From the NCBI RefSeq assembly GCF_018398315.1, contig NZ_JAHBRW010000001.1:2674501-2738500 (forward strand): 64,000 nt of DNA. The letters are read 5' to 3'. The notes beneath the pieces are model-generated. The model made no database searches, was not told the origin of the DNA, and worked only from the letters and a program-made list of their open reading frames with translations. The translations under genes and the position numbers were made by a program. The DNA comes from Chelatococcus sp. YT9. Its GTDB lineage: Bacteria > Pseudomonadota > Alphaproteobacteria > Rhizobiales > Beijerinckiaceae. Below are positions 37,164-46,997 of the stretch, piece by piece. Position 1 is the stretch's first letter, and every line of letters starts with the position of its first letter.

Positions 37164-39806
37164 ATGAGCGGCGTTAACGAGATCAGATCGAGCTTCCTCG
37201 ACTATTTTGCCAAGAGCGGCCACGAGGTTGTGCCTTCGAGCCCGCTCGTGCCGCGCAATGATCCGACATTGATGTTCACCAATGCGGGCATGGTGCAGTT
37301 CAAGAATGTCTTCACGGGTGTCGAGACGCGGCCTTACAAGCGCGCGACGACATCCCAGAAGTGCGTTCGTGCCGGTGGCAAGCACAATGACCTCGATAAT
37401 GTCGGCTATACCGCCCGTCATCACACGTTCTTCGAGATGCTGGGAAACTTCTCTTTCGGCGATTATTTCAAGGCCGATGCGATCGAGCTTGCCTGGAAAC
37501 TCGTAACCCGTGAGTTCGGGCTGCCCGAGAAGAAGCTTCTCGTGACGGTCTTTTCCGAAGACGACGAGGCTCATGGACTGTGGAAGAAGATCGCGGGTCT
37601 GTCCGACGACAAGATCATTCGCATCCCGACCTCCGATAATTTCTGGCAGATGGGCGATACGGGCCCCTGCGGTCCCTGTTCGGAGATCTTCTATGATCAT
37701 GGGGACCACATACCGGGCGGCCCTCCCGGTAGTCCCGATGAGGACGGGGACCGTTTCATCGAGATCTGGAATCTCGTCTTCATGCAATACGAGCAGCTGG
37801 CGCCGGGCAATCGCGTGGTGCTTCCGCGACCCTCGATCGATACCGGCATGGGTCTCGAGCGCATCGCGGCCGTGCTGCAAGGCACGCACGACAACTATGC
37901 GACCGATCTCATGCGGGCGCTGGTTGTGGCTGTCGCCAATTTCACGGGTGTCGATCCAGACGGGCCGCAGAAGGCGAGCCATCGCGTCATAGCCGATCAC
38001 CTCCGAGCGTCCGCGTTCCTCGTCGCCGACGGCGTGCTGCCGTCGAACGAGGGACGTGGCTATGTGCTGCGACGCATCATGCGCCGCGCCATGCGCCACG
38101 CCGAGCTCCTCGGCGCGCGCGAACCGATCCTCTGGCGCCTGGTGCCGGCCCTGGTTCGTGAGATGGGTCAAGCCTATGGCGAGCTGGTGCGCGCCGAGGC
38201 TCTCATCACAGAGACCTTGCGGCTTGAGGAGACCCGCTTCCGCAAGACGTTGGAGCGCGGCCTGTCGATCCTCGAGGATGAGGCGCGGGCGCTGAAATCC
38301 GGCGACAAGCTGTCGGGCGAGGTTGCCTTCACGCTCTATGATACCTACGGCTTTCCGCTCGATCTCACGCAGGACGCCTTGCGTGCGCGGGATATCGGTG
38401 TCGACGTGGATCGCTTCAACGCGGCCATGGAACGTCAACGCGAGATGGCGCGGGCGGGCTGGTCCGGGTCCGGCGAGGCGGCGACCGAGGCTGTGTGGTT
38501 CAGCTTGCGGGACAGACTCGGGGCGAGCGAATTCCTCGGCTATGACACAGAGGTCGCTGAGGGGGTGATTACCGCGCTCCTGCGCGACGGTGCCGAGGTG
38601 ATGGAGCTGGAGGCCGGGCAGGAGGGCTACGTCGTCCTGAACCAGACGCCGTTCTATGGTGAATCCGGTGGCCAGGTCGGTGATACCGGGTCGATAGCCG
38701 GCGTCGGTTTCCAGGCCGATGTGCTTGATACACAGAAGAAGCTCGGTGATCTGTTCGTTCATCGCGTTGCGGTGAAGAGCGGTGCTTTGAAGGTGGGGTT
38801 GCCCGTCGAGCTGGCCGTCGATCATCGCCGCCGCCTGGCGATCCGCTCGAACCACAGCGCGACGCATCTGCTGCACGAGGCGTTGCGCCGGGTTCTGGGC
38901 GATCACATCGCCCAGAAGGGTTCGCTCGTCGCGCCGGACAGGCTGCGCTTCGATTTCAGCCATCCCAAGCCGATCTCTGCGGAGGAATTGTCGGCTGTCG
39001 AGACCATGGCGAACGAGATCCTTCTCGGCAACAGCGAAGTGGTGACGCGTCTCATGGGGGTGGACGACGCGATTGCGTCGGGGGCGCGCGCGCTGTTCGG
39101 CGAGAAGTACGGCGATGAGGTCCGGGTTGTCTCGATGGGCCTTGCGCCCGGTGATAACCAAGCGTTCTCGGTTGAGCTCTGCGGCGGAACGCATGTTGGG
39201 CGTACGGGCGATATCGGGCTCATCACCGTGCTCTCCGAAGGCGCCGTTGCTGCGGGAGTGCGCCGTTTGGAGGCTGTGACTGGCGATGCGGCGCGCCGTT
39301 ATCTCAATGATGAGGCCAACCAGCTGAAGGCCTTGGCCGGCTTGCTCAAGGTGCCATCGGCCGATGCATTCGGACGCCTCGAGGCCTTGATGGAGGAACG
39401 TCGCAAATTGGAGAGAGAGCTTGCCGACGCGCGCAAGCAACTGGCGACAGGTGGCGGCGGCAATGAAGCAACCAAGACAGTCGCTGGCGTCACCTACATG
39501 GGCCGTGTTCTCGCCAACACGCCAGCCAAGGAGCTGAAGGGCATCGTCGATGACGCCAAGAAGCGGATCGGCAGCGGTGTCGTGGCCTTCGTCAGCGTGG
39601 CTGAAGATGGCCGAGCGAGCCTGATCGTAGGGGTGACGGCAGACAAGGTCGATACGGTCAACGCGGTCACCCTCGTCAAGGCGGGCTCAGCCGTGCTCGG
39701 CGGCGCCGGCGGTGGCGGCCGACCGGATTTGGCCCAGGCGGGAGGTCCGGATGGCGCTCGCGCTGCGGAAGCGCTCGCCGCGATCGAGACCGCCATCGCG
39801 GGCTAG
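37164..39806 (+). CDS. alaS: Alanine--tRNA ligase
   Basis: An 880-residue class II AlaRS of full family length. The catalytic core includes [13 protein letters not shown] and [19 protein letters not shown] (residues ~40-110). The editing domain has the zinc ligands [12 protein letters not shown] (HxxxH, about 575) and ELCGGTHVG (about 675), and the C-terminal DHHA1 oligomerisation region ends the protein. It charges tRNA-Ala and clears Ser/Gly mischarging. I start at ATG 37164 ([15 protein letters not shown]), matching the usual N-terminus. Confidence 0.97.
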   Translation: MSGVNEIRSSFLDYFAKSGHEVVPSSPLVPRNDPTLMFTNAGMVQFKNVFTGVETRPYKRATTSQKCVRAGGKHNDLDNVGYTARHHTFFEMLGNFSFGDYFKADAIELAWKLVTREFGLPEKKLLVTVFSEDDEAHGLWKKIAGLSDDKIIRIPTSDNFWQMGDTGPCGPCSEIFYDHGDHIPGGPPGSPDEDGDRFIEIWNLVFMQYEQLAPGNRVVLPRPSIDTGMGLERIAAVLQGTHDNYATDLMRALVVAVANFTGVDPDGPQKASHRVIADHLRASAFLVADGVLPSNEGRGYVLRRIMRRAMRHAELLGAREPILWRLVPALVREMGQAYGELVRAEALITETLRLEETRFRKTLERGLSILEDEARALKSGDKLSGEVAFTLYDTYGFPLDLTQDALRARDIGVDVDRFNAAMERQREMARAGWSGSGEAATEAVWFSLRDRLGASEFLGYDTEVAEGVITALLRDGAEVMELEAGQEGYVVLNQTPFYGESGGQVGDTGSIAGVGFQADVLDTQKKLGDLFVHRVAVKSGALKVGLPVELAVDHRRRLAIRSNHSATHLLHEALRRVLGDHIAQKGSLVAPDRLRFDFSHPKPISAEELSAVETMANEILLGNSEVVTRLMGVDDAIASGARALFGEKYGDEVRVVSMGLAPGDNQAFSVELCGGTHVGRTGDIGLITVLSEGAVAAGVRRLEAVTGDAARRYLNDEANQLKALAGLLKVPSADAFGRLEALMEERRKLERELADARKQLATGGGGNEATKTVAGVTYMGRVLANTPAKELKGIVDDAKKRIGSGVVAFVSVAEDGRASLIVGVTADKVDTVNAVTLVKAGSAVLGGAGGGGRPDLAQAGGPDGARAAEALAAIETAIAG

Positions 39807-39988
39807 ACACGGGGCGCATTCCTGCAAGTGCGCTTCGTGCATGGGCCTTCCCTACTGATAATCGGGGGTGGTATGAGTCAGAGTTACCGCTCTCGTACTG
39901 CCTGTCGCGGCCGAGTTTATGTCGCGCGGCCGCACCGTGATCGGTGGTCTTCCGCTTCCTGCATCCTTGTAAGGCCGCGCATCGTCGA

Positions 39989-41197
39989 TCAGTTCCAGGT
40001 GTAGGTGGCGCTTGCGCCGACCGTCGCCTCGGCTTTCCAGTTGGTGGGGGAGAATGCCCCTGCTGCCGAAAAGCGCCAGTTGCCGTTTTTGGATGTGTAG
40101 CCGGCGCCGATGGAGATCGCAGCCTGGCGGCGATGGGTCGTGATGGCGGTGCCTGTCGAGAACTTGCCCGGCCTGTCGTCGTAGCGAATCATGCCAATGG
40201 CGGCCGCGGAAGCGATGCCGGCATTGGCGAGCTTTTCGTTTCGCGTCATTTGGCTCCGCAATGTTGCCAGCCCCCAATTCATGTCGGAATTTAGCCGGTC
40301 TATGCGGTTCTGAAGGCCAGCGATCTCGGCGGTGTTCTGATTGACTTGCTGTTTCAGGCCAGGGTCAATGCCGCCATTCCCGCCTCCACCTGTCAAATTG
40401 TTGATCTGCACCTGCAGGTTATTGATGCCGGCGTAAAGTTGCGAGCCGTTGACGGCATCGGTTGAGGTCGCGGTCACCAGACCCGCTGCCACATTCTGAA
40501 TGCGCCGCTCGGCGCCGGCGCTGCCGACACTGACGACACCAACCGCAGTCCCAGCGGCATAGCTGTAGGTCTGACCGCCTATGTCGGCGGACGAATAGCT
40601 CGTGGTGCCGGCGGTGGTCGTCGTGGCCGCCGCGGTCGTGGTTGATTCTGCGCCCAGCGCGGCGGAGTTATCGACGCTTGCATTCGCCCCTGCGCCGATG
40701 GCGGTCGAGTCTGTGCCTGAGGCCTCGCTTTGCGCGCCGAAGGAGGTCGACCGCAGACCGAGAGCCTTTGAGAGCGCCCCCACGGCGGTTGAGGCGCCGC
40801 CATTTGATTGTGCGTTGTTTCCCACAGCGACAGATGCACCGCCGTTCGCGTCCGCAGAAAACCCCATAGCCACTGACGCGTCACCGGCTGCTGTAGTTCC
40901 TACGCCCGCCGCGATTGAAGCGGCGCCGGTCGCACCGTCGTTGTCAAAGTTGTTGGGCTGACCTATCGAGTGGGGACCTACGCTGTAATAGTGCATCTCC
41001 TGCGCTGCCGCCCGCGTTGCTGTAGCAATGCCGCCCAAGACTACAATAGGCAGGGCCAAGCCGATCAACGCGTGCCGCGGCAGGGGCGCGCTCGTGCTCG
41101 TTTCCTGTCCTCCTTTGGACGAGATGGTGCATGTCGCGACCTGATCGGCAGTGCCGGCAAGTTGATATCGAACTGCGCAGTTATCTGAAACTGACAT
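39989..41197 (-). CDS. YadA-type trimeric autotransporter adhesin, short
   Basis: A 402-residue trimeric autotransporter. The export signal is preceded by a ~40-residue extension, with the hydrophobic core at about 42-57 and cleavage near AAA-Q. The head has left-handed YadA repeats of ASVAMG/ASVAVG/ASTAVGA type (about 90-180), then a neck (VQNVAAGLV-like RRIQNVAAGLVTATSTDAVN, about 232-250), a short coiled-coil stalk (NQNTAEIAGLQNRIDRL) and a 70-residue membrane anchor ending in aromatic WN. It would display a small adhesive trimer on the outer membrane. ATG 41197 has AGGA upstream. Confidence 0.9.
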   Translation of the reverse strand: MSVSDNCAVRYQLAGTADQVATCTISSKGGQETSTSAPLPRHALIGLALPIVVLGGIATATRAAAQEMHYYSVGPHSIGQPNNFDNDGATGAASIAAGVGTTAAGDASVAMGFSADANGGASVAVGNNAQSNGGASTAVGALSKALGLRSTSFGAQSEASGTDSTAIGAGANASVDNSAALGAESTTTAAATTTTAGTTSYSSADIGGQTYSYAAGTAVGVVSVGSAGAERRIQNVAAGLVTATSTDAVNGSQLYAGINNLQVQINNLTGGGGNGGIDPGLKQQVNQNTAEIAGLQNRIDRLNSDMNWGLATLRSQMTRNEKLANAGIASAAAIGMIRYDDRPGKFSTGTAITTHRRQAAISIGAGYTSKNGNWRFSAAGAFSPTNWKAEATVGASATYTWN

Positions 41198-41530
41198 TTC
41201 GTAAATCCTACGAATATGAATAGACTTGAATAATATCATCTACAATCCGCGGGGAGCGGCTAATCATCTATAAAATTTATTATGCGTTCATTTAACAATC
41301 AAGCATTAAGCCCTTTGTAAGGTACATATATTTGCGATTTGCTTATTCAGATCTCTCGATTTCTGCGCGGCTGGTGGCATGTCGTGCAGATATGCGTCGG
41401 CGGCGGTGGTGGCTCCGCGGCCGCAACCGGTCGCTTTCCCAAGGGTGCTCCTAGCGATGTGTGGGGAGCAAGAGATGAGCAAGCTAAAGACGTGGCGTTC
41501 CAGCAGGCACGCCACAGGAGCGACGCTGTA
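41198..41530. other. AT-rich region upstream of the adhesin
   Basis: About 330 bases, AT-rich in 41200-41345, containing the adhesin leader and a promoter candidate. The minus-strand 69-codon frame at 41306-41515 has no protein-like features. Confidence 0.4.
41274..41302 (-). promoter_or_regulatory. Candidate promoter of the adhesin gene
   Basis: Read on the minus strand: TTGATT, 17-base spacer, TAAATT, about 70 bases before the adhesin ATG. Fair -35, plausible -10. Confidence 0.35.
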
Positions 41531-41941
41531 TTATTGTGGTCGCCGTCCGGCCAACTCCGTGAGCAATCTCTGAAGTTCCTCGCCGAGGAATGGCTTGCCG
41601 AGAAAGCGGCGCCGGGGATCCTCTTCAAGATCGCTGATGAGCTGCGTGTCATCGCCGCTCACGAAAATCACCCGCAGAGCCGGCAGGTGACGTCGGCACT
41701 CCTCAGCGAGTGTCGTGCCGCTGATATCAGGCAGGCCGATGTCGGTGATCAGCACATCGATCGGCGCGCCGGTCTCCACGATGGCAATTGCCGATTGCGC
41801 ATCGGCGGCCTCTTCGACGATATGGCCGAGGTCACTGAGCATGTCACTTGTCGTGAGGCGGACCACGGGCTGATCCTCGACAAGGAGAATGCGGAGAGCT
41901 TCCGCGTCGTGCTGCGGGGTGTCGTCGCCCATCTGAGGCAT
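41531..41941 (-). CDS. Single-domain response regulator
   Basis: A 136-residue stand-alone receiver. The acidic pocket (VED, residues 21-23), phosphoacceptor D67 in ITDIGLPD and lysine K116 in FLGKPF are all present, and there is no output domain. Such CheY-like proteins often accompany PAS histidine kinases, but no kinase is adjacent. It lies upstream of the adhesin on the same strand with a 333-base gap, so direct co-transcription is uncertain. Confidence 0.88.
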   Translation of the reverse strand: MPQMGDDTPQHDAEALRILLVEDQPVVRLTTSDMLSDLGHIVEEAADAQSAIAIVETGAPIDVLITDIGLPDISGTTLAEECRRHLPALRVIFVSGDDTQLISDLEEDPRRRFLGKPFLGEELQRLLTELAGRRPQ

Positions 41942-42302
41942 AGCTCATCCTCCCTCGAGCATTTCCGCCCGCCGGAGCGCGGATGGAATTAGCCGCCTCT
42001 GGCGGTCTGTCCACCCCGACCAACGGAACCATGTCCCGCCACGCAGGCTGTGTGATCGTCCGCGCCGATGCTCTGCTCACCGCCGGCGAGCGAAATGCCG
42101 CGGGTGCCAGCGCGGATTGCCGATTTGCCAAGCTCTGGTGGCACTGGCGTCATGGCATCGCGATCCGGCCGCTCCACGGACGTGCGGACCAACTTCCACC
42201 CAGGCGATACTATACAGCCATATTACGGCTACGCCTATGTTTCGCGTGGCGCGACGGGGGCAGCTGATGTGGGCTTTCAGGCCCTCTGGCGCCGTTCGAC
42301 AG
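41942..42302. other. Intergenic stretch without a recognisable gene
   Basis: About 360 bases between the response regulator start and the icd terminator. Short frames exist on both strands (for example 41983-42267 plus and 41989-42192 minus), but their composition is not protein-like and I support none. Confidence 0.4.
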
Positions 42303-42329
42303 AAAAGCCGCCGGGCGTGACCCGGCGGC
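42303..42329 (-). terminator. Rho-independent terminator of icd
   Basis: On the minus strand GCCGCCGGG pairs with CCCGGCGGC around a 5-base loop and is followed by TTTTCTGTC, shortly after the icd stop. Confidence 0.82.
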
Positions 42330-42367
42330 TCCTGTCATTCGTCCGATTGTCGCGATCGGAGTTCGGT

Positions 42368-43582
42368 TCAGGCCGCCATGGCCTTCTGCAAGTTCTCGTC
42401 GATCTTGTCGAGGAAGCCGGTGGTGGAGAGCCACTTCTGGTCGGCGCCGACAAGGAGGGCGAGGTCCTTGGTCATGAAGCCCGCCTCGACCGTGTCGACG
42501 CAGACCTTTTCCAGCGTCTCGGCGAAGCGCTTGAGATCGGCGTTGTCGTCGAGCTTGGCACGGTGCATGAGGCCGCGGGTCCAGGCGAAGATCGAGGCCA
42601 TGGAGTTGGTGGAGGTCTCCTTACCCTTCTGGTGTTCGCGGTAGTGGCGGGTCACGGTGCCGTGGGCGGCTTCCGCCTCCACCGTCTGGCCATCCGGCGT
42701 CATCAGCACCGAGGTCATCAGGCCGAGCGAGCCGAAGCCCTGGGCGGCGGTGTCGGACTGCACGTCGCCGTCGTAGTTCTTGCACGCCCAGACATAGCCG
42801 CCGGACCACTTCAGGCAGGACGCCACCATGTCGTCGATGAGGCGGTGCTCGTAAGTGAGGCCGAGCGTGTCGAACTGTGCCTTGAACTCGGCGTCGAACA
42901 CCTCCTGGAAGATGTCCTTGAAGCGCCCGTCATAGGCCTTGAGGATGGTGTTCTTGGTGGAGAGATACACCGGGTACTTGCGGGCCAGACCGTAGTTGAA
43001 GGACGCGCGGGCGAAATCGCGGATCGACTCGTCGAGGTTGTACATCGACATGGCGACGCCGGCGCCAGGGAACTTGAAGACTTCCTTCTCGATAACCGTG
43101 CCGTCCTCGCCCTCGAACTTGATGGTCAGGCGGCCTTTGCCGGGCACCTTGAAGTCCGTGGCGCGATACTGGTCGCCATAGGCGTGGCGGCCGATGACGA
43201 AGGGCTGGGTCCAACCCGGCACCAGGCGCGGCACGTTCTTGCAGATGATGGGCTCGCGGAAGATGACGCCGCCGAGGATGTTGCGGATAGTGCCGTTCGG
43301 CGACTTCCACATCTCCTTGAGGTTGAATTCCTTCACGCGGGCTTCGTCCGGCGTGATGGTGGCGCATTTCACGCCGACGCCGTAGCGCTTGATGGCCTCG
43401 GCCGCATCCACCGTGACCTGGTCGTTGGTGGCGTCGCGATGCTCGACCCCGAGGTCGTAGTATTTCAGATCAATGTCGAGATAGGGGTGGATCAGCTTGT
43501 CCTTGATAAGCTGCCAGATGATCCTGGTCATCTCGTCGCCGTCGAGCTCGACGACCGGGTTCGCCACCTTGATCTTAGCCAT
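42368..43582 (-). CDS. icd: NADP-dependent isocitrate dehydrogenase
   Basis: A 404-residue isocitrate dehydrogenase of the homodimeric, eukaryote-like type II class common in Rhizobiales. Substrate-binding KSPNGTIRN (about residue 95-103), [17 protein letters not shown] (about 125-141) and the metal/cofactor segment [13 protein letters not shown] and [16 protein letters not shown] are conserved. It decarboxylates isocitrate to 2-oxoglutarate in the TCA cycle with NADP+. It is monocistronic, with its own terminator. Confidence 0.96.
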   Translation of the reverse strand: MAKIKVANPVVELDGDEMTRIIWQLIKDKLIHPYLDIDLKYYDLGVEHRDATNDQVTVDAAEAIKRYGVGVKCATITPDEARVKEFNLKEMWKSPNGTIRNILGGVIFREPIICKNVPRLVPGWTQPFVIGRHAYGDQYRATDFKVPGKGRLTIKFEGEDGTVIEKEVFKFPGAGVAMSMYNLDESIRDFARASFNYGLARKYPVYLSTKNTILKAYDGRFKDIFQEVFDAEFKAQFDTLGLTYEHRLIDDMVASCLKWSGGYVWACKNYDGDVQSDTAAQGFGSLGLMTSVLMTPDGQTVEAEAAHGTVTRHYREHQKGKETSTNSMASIFAWTRGLMHRAKLDDNADLKRFAETLEKVCVDTVEAGFMTKDLALLVGADQKWLSTTGFLDKIDENLQKAMAA

Positions 43583-43830
43583 TGATTGTCCCCTGCACGC
43601 TGGGAAAAGGAAAGTGGGTGTCGGTGCACGCGTGCGTGCGCCGATGTCCCGCTGCTTCTACAGCGCGATTTGCCATGAGGGAAGCAGTGATGGGCCGCTT
43701 GCCGCATTGTGAGGTCGTCATCGTCGTGCGCCGCGAGTGAAGCCCTTCAGCCAGATGAAGGCGTGAGCCTGAGTACCCGGAGTTCTGTTGAAGAAACACG
43801 GAAGACGGCACCAGTGGTTCTTCAATTGAC

Positions 43831-44256
43831 CTAATCCAGCCGCGAGGCGGTCTCTCCGAGCTTTTCGAGAAACGTCCTCCAGCCCTGCATGGCGCCACCA
43901 AAAGCCTGGCGCTGGTGGGGACGAAAACCTTCCTGCTCCATGCGAAGACGGGTGCCGGTGCTCGACGGGGTAAGCGTGAACGTCACCACGCTGTTCAGGT
44001 TGAATGCGGGATCGCGATGCGCATGGTTCCAGCTGTAGGACAGCATTCGATGCGGCTCGAGCGCGAGGACCTCACAGTCCAGCACGCCGCCCCATTCGCC
44101 TCGCAGGTTGAAGCGGTGCCCTACTGCGGGCGCGAAGTCGTTCTGCATGAGCCATTCCGCGATCAGCTGCGGCTGAGTGAGAGCCCGCCAGATTTTCTCG
44201 GGGGGATAAGGGAACTCGCGCTCGACGACGACGGAACGGATTTGGGGGGAGGTCAT
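43831..44256 (-). CDS. SRPBCC (AHSA1-like) domain protein
   Basis: A 141-residue START-like hydrophobic-pocket protein of the AHSA1/CalC group, with VEREFPYPPEKIWRALTQPQ at the N-terminus and GWRTFLEKLGE at the C-terminus. It is the last gene of a four-gene operon headed by an ArsR regulator, and its start overlaps the DUF1801 stop by four bases. ArsR-SRPBCC pairs are common in soil bacteria; ligand and function are unknown. Confidence 0.85.
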   Translation of the reverse strand: MTSPQIRSVVVEREFPYPPEKIWRALTQPQLIAEWLMQNDFAPAVGHRFNLRGEWGGVLDCEVLALEPHRMLSYSWNHAHRDPAFNLNSVVTFTLTPSSTGTRLRMEQEGFRPHQRQAFGGAMQGWRTFLEKLGETASRLD

Positions 44257-44717
44257 CGCTTCGCTTTCTTGTGGGAGCTGTCCGGCCGGTTCGCTGCCAC
44301 GGCGGTGCGGAACAGCTCCTTGAATGCGTCCTCGTTGATGGTCTCGCCCTCATGAATATCGATCGCGCGGCGAGTGCCGCCTTCGAGGCTGGCGTTGAAC
44401 AGACGAGAGGGGTCGTTGAGTGCCGCGCCGTTGAGAAAGGTCATCTTCACCGCCGTCTTGTAAGTCTCGCCGGTGCAGATCAGGCCGTCATGCTCCCATA
44501 CCGGAACGCCCCGCATGTTGTTCGACGGCTTGCGCCACTTTACACCCTCGACCACATCGGGATCGGCTTCCTTGATGAGCGCGCGGATTCTGGCCAGCGT
44601 CACGCCGCGCCAATCGACATGCCGCTTGATGGCCTCGTCGACGAGCTCGGTGCCGGACAGCTCATCTGCGCCGGAGATGTCTCCGGCATTCTGGCGGGTG
44701 GCTTTTGCATCAGTCAT
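44253..44717 (-). CDS. DUF1801-family protein
   Basis: A 154-residue protein of the DUF1801 (YdhG-like) family, recognisable from the segment DVVEGVKWRKPSNNMRGVPVWEHDGLICTG (in parts about 54-83) and YKTAVKMTFLNGA. The Lys-rich C-terminus (HKKAKR) is unusual for the core domain. Both ends overlap neighbours by four bases (ATGA), so it is translationally coupled within the ArsR operon. Function unknown. Confidence 0.83.
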   Translation of the reverse strand: MTDAKATRQNAGDISGADELSGTELVDEAIKRHVDWRGVTLARIRALIKEADPDVVEGVKWRKPSNNMRGVPVWEHDGLICTGETYKTAVKMTFLNGAALNDPSRLFNASLEGGTRRAIDIHEGETINEDAFKELFRTAVAANRPDSSHKKAKR

Positions 44718-44911
44718 GCGCGCCTCGCGGTGTAGGGCTGCACGAACATGTACAAGCCCGTGAGAAGCATCAGGAAAAGCGGTGGCAGAGGCGCATAGAC
44801 GATCCAGGGCGGCGGCTGATGTCCCATGCCCATGACCACGAAATTGGCGACGACGGTGAGCGTGAAGATGATCGACAGCCAGCGATGTGTCTGGCGTATC
44901 CAGAAGTTCAT
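44714..44911 (-). CDS. Small two-helix membrane protein
   Basis: A 65-residue protein with two membrane segments (about residues 10-29 and 40-59) and WIRQTHRWLS at the start. It resembles small PepSY-like transmembrane proteins found in ArsR/SRPBCC operons. It overlaps both neighbours by four bases, which supports it as a real gene despite its size. Function unknown. Confidence 0.78.
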   Translation of the reverse strand: MNFWIRQTHRWLSIIFTLTVVANFVVMGMGHQPPPWIVYAPLPPLFLMLLTGLYMFVQPYTARRA

Positions 44912-45231
44912 TGGTCCATCCTTTTCAACAGATCTTCGAGATCGTCGAACCTTCCTTCCCAGAAGCCCGTCATCTCACTCGCCCAATCGATCAGCGGCGC
45001 AAGGGCCTTGGGGCTCGCGCTGTAATGAATCTGGCGTCCTTCGGGGCGATCGTGCACAAGCCCTGCCTGTTTAAGCACGGCCAGATGCTTTGAAACGGCT
45101 GGTTGCGAGACATTGGCCCGGGCGGTGAGCGCACCGACCGTCTTCTCTCCCTCGCGGCATAGCTGCTCGAAAATTGCCCGGCGTGTGGGATCGGCGAGGG
45201 AGCGGAAGAGCAAGTCGCGTGCATCTGTCAT
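44908..45231 (-). CDS. ArsR-family transcriptional regulator
   Basis: A 107-residue winged-helix repressor: LADPTRRAIFEQL at the N-terminus and the recognition helix VSQPAVSKHLAVLKQAGLV (about residues 41-59). There are no cysteine pairs typical of metal-sensing ArsR proteins, so the signal is probably not arsenic or a soft metal. It heads the operon ArsR - small membrane protein - DUF1801 - SRPBCC, which it likely represses through the palindrome upstream. Confidence 0.9.
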   Translation of the reverse strand: MTDARDLLFRSLADPTRRAIFEQLCREGEKTVGALTARANVSQPAVSKHLAVLKQAGLVHDRPEGRQIHYSASPKALAPLIDWASEMTGFWEGRFDDLEDLLKRMDQ

Positions 45232-45236
45232 CTACA

Positions 45237-45254
45237 ATCCATAACCCGATGGAT
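45237..45254. promoter_or_regulatory. Candidate ArsR operator
   Basis: ATCCAT-AACCCG-ATGGAT is a perfect 6-bp dyad just upstream of the ArsR start codon, where an autorepressor site is expected. A degenerate ATAAC repeat flanks it (45241 and 45266). Confidence 0.42.
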
Positions 45255-45436
45255 ATGAATGACGTATAACCGGAAAGCTATGAGTTCGTCAAGGCGCGAG
45301 GTCATCCGGCAGAGCGCCGCGCTCGCATAGCCACATCCAACGCCGGCGATTCCGCCGAGCTCATGGCCCTTACTCGGGAAGCCGCCGGCAATCGTCGGTG
45401 GCGGCTCGTTTAGGCCTTGCGCGTGGGCCCGACCGA

Positions 45437-46672
45437 TCAGTCGACCAAGTAGGCGCTCTGCTGGCCGGGACTCGTCATCATCGCCTTCTTCCCGGTCTCA
45501 AGTCGCCAGATGCCCTCGTTCATGGTGAGCGTGTTCACCACGAGCGAAGCCTTGTCGGTTGTACTCGTCATGGCATGCACCGTGAGGTCCCGGCTCGGCA
45601 GATAAACGAGGCCGTGCAGCGCTTGTCCCTGTCCCATATTCAGGACCATGTTCGATCGCGGCAGACCAGCGGGCTCGGACATGAGGATATCCGCGAAAGC
45701 TCCGGACGTTGGAGCTGTCAGTTCGAGCCTCACGGGATTGGGTGCTTGCAGCGCTGAGACGCCATCGGGGAAGTAGAGAGAGACCTCCTCGCCGCGTAGG
45801 CTCGTTCCGGCATTCAATGCCATTTGACCGCGGATGACATAGATGCCCGGGAGCAGGGTAATCACGGGGCTGCCCTGGAAGGTGAGATCGCCGCAGTAGG
45901 TGCCGGGGCTGAGCGTGACGGATGCCGCCGTGTAGGGTGGCGGATTGGAGACCGTACATCCCAGCGGCGGGGTCGGCAGCGTATTGCGGAACGGATCGTC
46001 GATCGCTTCGCAATTTGTCTCGGGTTGTCTCGCGCTGCCATTGACCAGCACGTTGCTGCCGCGGACGCAGATGCGCTGAACGTCGAGCCTCGTGAGCGCA
46101 TTGATGGTAACGGCGGGGAAACTGGTCGCGCTCACGTGGATTTCGCAGTCGTTCGCGATCACTTCAGCGCCGCTGCTGACGAGCAGCGCCGGAGCCGCGC
46201 CAGGATCCAGCGTCAGGATACAGACCCGGTTCTGGATACGCCGCAGGGAGGCGGTCGCAAGTGTCCTGACATGCAGGCTGTCAACGCCGATGAGGGAGGA
46301 CACCGTTGTGGCGACGTCGGTGGAGACCTGGCCGGTCAGGCTTCCATCCGCATTCTCGCGAAAATCCAGGTTGAGGGCGAGCGACGGCTCCACAAAGTTG
46401 AGCCCGAACACCGCCTGCGCCCGCGTGATCTGCTGGCCGCTCTCCTGGTTGACCCCGGCGAGCACGGCTGCGTCCAGGGCGGTCTGCAGACGAGTCTGCA
46501 TGGATTGTGCCTTGGCATAGTCGATCGCGACCCCGATGGCGCCGAGCATGGGTATGCTGAGCAGAGCGAAGAGCACCGCGACATTCCCCGCGCGGTTCCA
46601 CGCGAGCGCACGGGACAGATCATGCAGCGTGGGGTGTCGGCCGGTCCCATCGTAACAACCCCGCGGCGTCAT
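45437..46672 (-). CDS. TadG-like pilus assembly protein
   Basis: A 411-residue protein with the TadE/TadG N-terminal segment RAGNVAVLFALLSIPMLGAIGVAIDY (membrane helix about residues 25-50). A large periplasmic part follows with Cys pairs and a beta-rich region (LSPGTYCGDLTFQGSPVITLLPGIYVI in two pieces). Tad pilus clusters use such minor pilin-like proteins; here no other tad/cpa gene is adjacent, so it is an orphan copy. I start at ATG 46672 because GGGAGAG is upstream; the frame extends to 46792. Confidence 0.8.
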   Translation of the reverse strand: MTPRGCYDGTGRHPTLHDLSRALAWNRAGNVAVLFALLSIPMLGAIGVAIDYAKAQSMQTRLQTALDAAVLAGVNQESGQQITRAQAVFGLNFVEPSLALNLDFRENADGSLTGQVSTDVATTVSSLIGVDSLHVRTLATASLRRIQNRVCILTLDPGAAPALLVSSGAEVIANDCEIHVSATSFPAVTINALTRLDVQRICVRGSNVLVNGSARQPETNCEAIDDPFRNTLPTPPLGCTVSNPPPYTAASVTLSPGTYCGDLTFQGSPVITLLPGIYVIRGQMALNAGTSLRGEEVSLYFPDGVSALQAPNPVRLELTAPTSGAFADILMSEPAGLPRSNMVLNMGQGQALHGLVYLPSRDLTVHAMTSTTDKASLVVNTLTMNEGIWRLETGKKAMMTSPGQQSAYLVD

Positions 46673-46997
46673 GGAATATGCTCTCCCGGATTGCATAATC
46701 GTAGATATGCTCTCGGAGGATGCATTCCGTTCTTTTCGGTTTGATGAAGAGCCTTGGCGAGGCAAGGTCCCGAAATGGATCAAGTGCGCCAAACCCCACG
46801 TGACGCCGCCGCAGCCTCATCAGGCGACCTCTATCGGTTTCTAGAAATGCCAACTTGCTCTATATGCGTCCGTGGATGGGCGCCACGCATATGTAGCCCG
46901 GTGATGCGGCTCAAGGCTCAGCGCACTGGGCTTGGCATGTTGGGCAGGGCGCGTTGGGCCTTTATTCCTGGTTACGGATTGGCACGTCGGAGAGAGA

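Noticed and set aside
37050-39440. 796-codon minus-strand frame opposite alaS
   Set aside because: Alanine--tRNA ligase on the plus strand is complete with all motifs; the opposite frame is a codon-bias shadow.
41306-41515. 69-codon minus-strand frame upstream of the adhesin
   Set aside because: Overlaps the region just downstream of the response regulator, with no protein-like features or ribosome site.
42068-43585. 505-codon plus-strand frame opposite icd
   Set aside because: Icd on the minus strand is unambiguous; the opposite translation is Val/Gly/Asp-rich without motifs.
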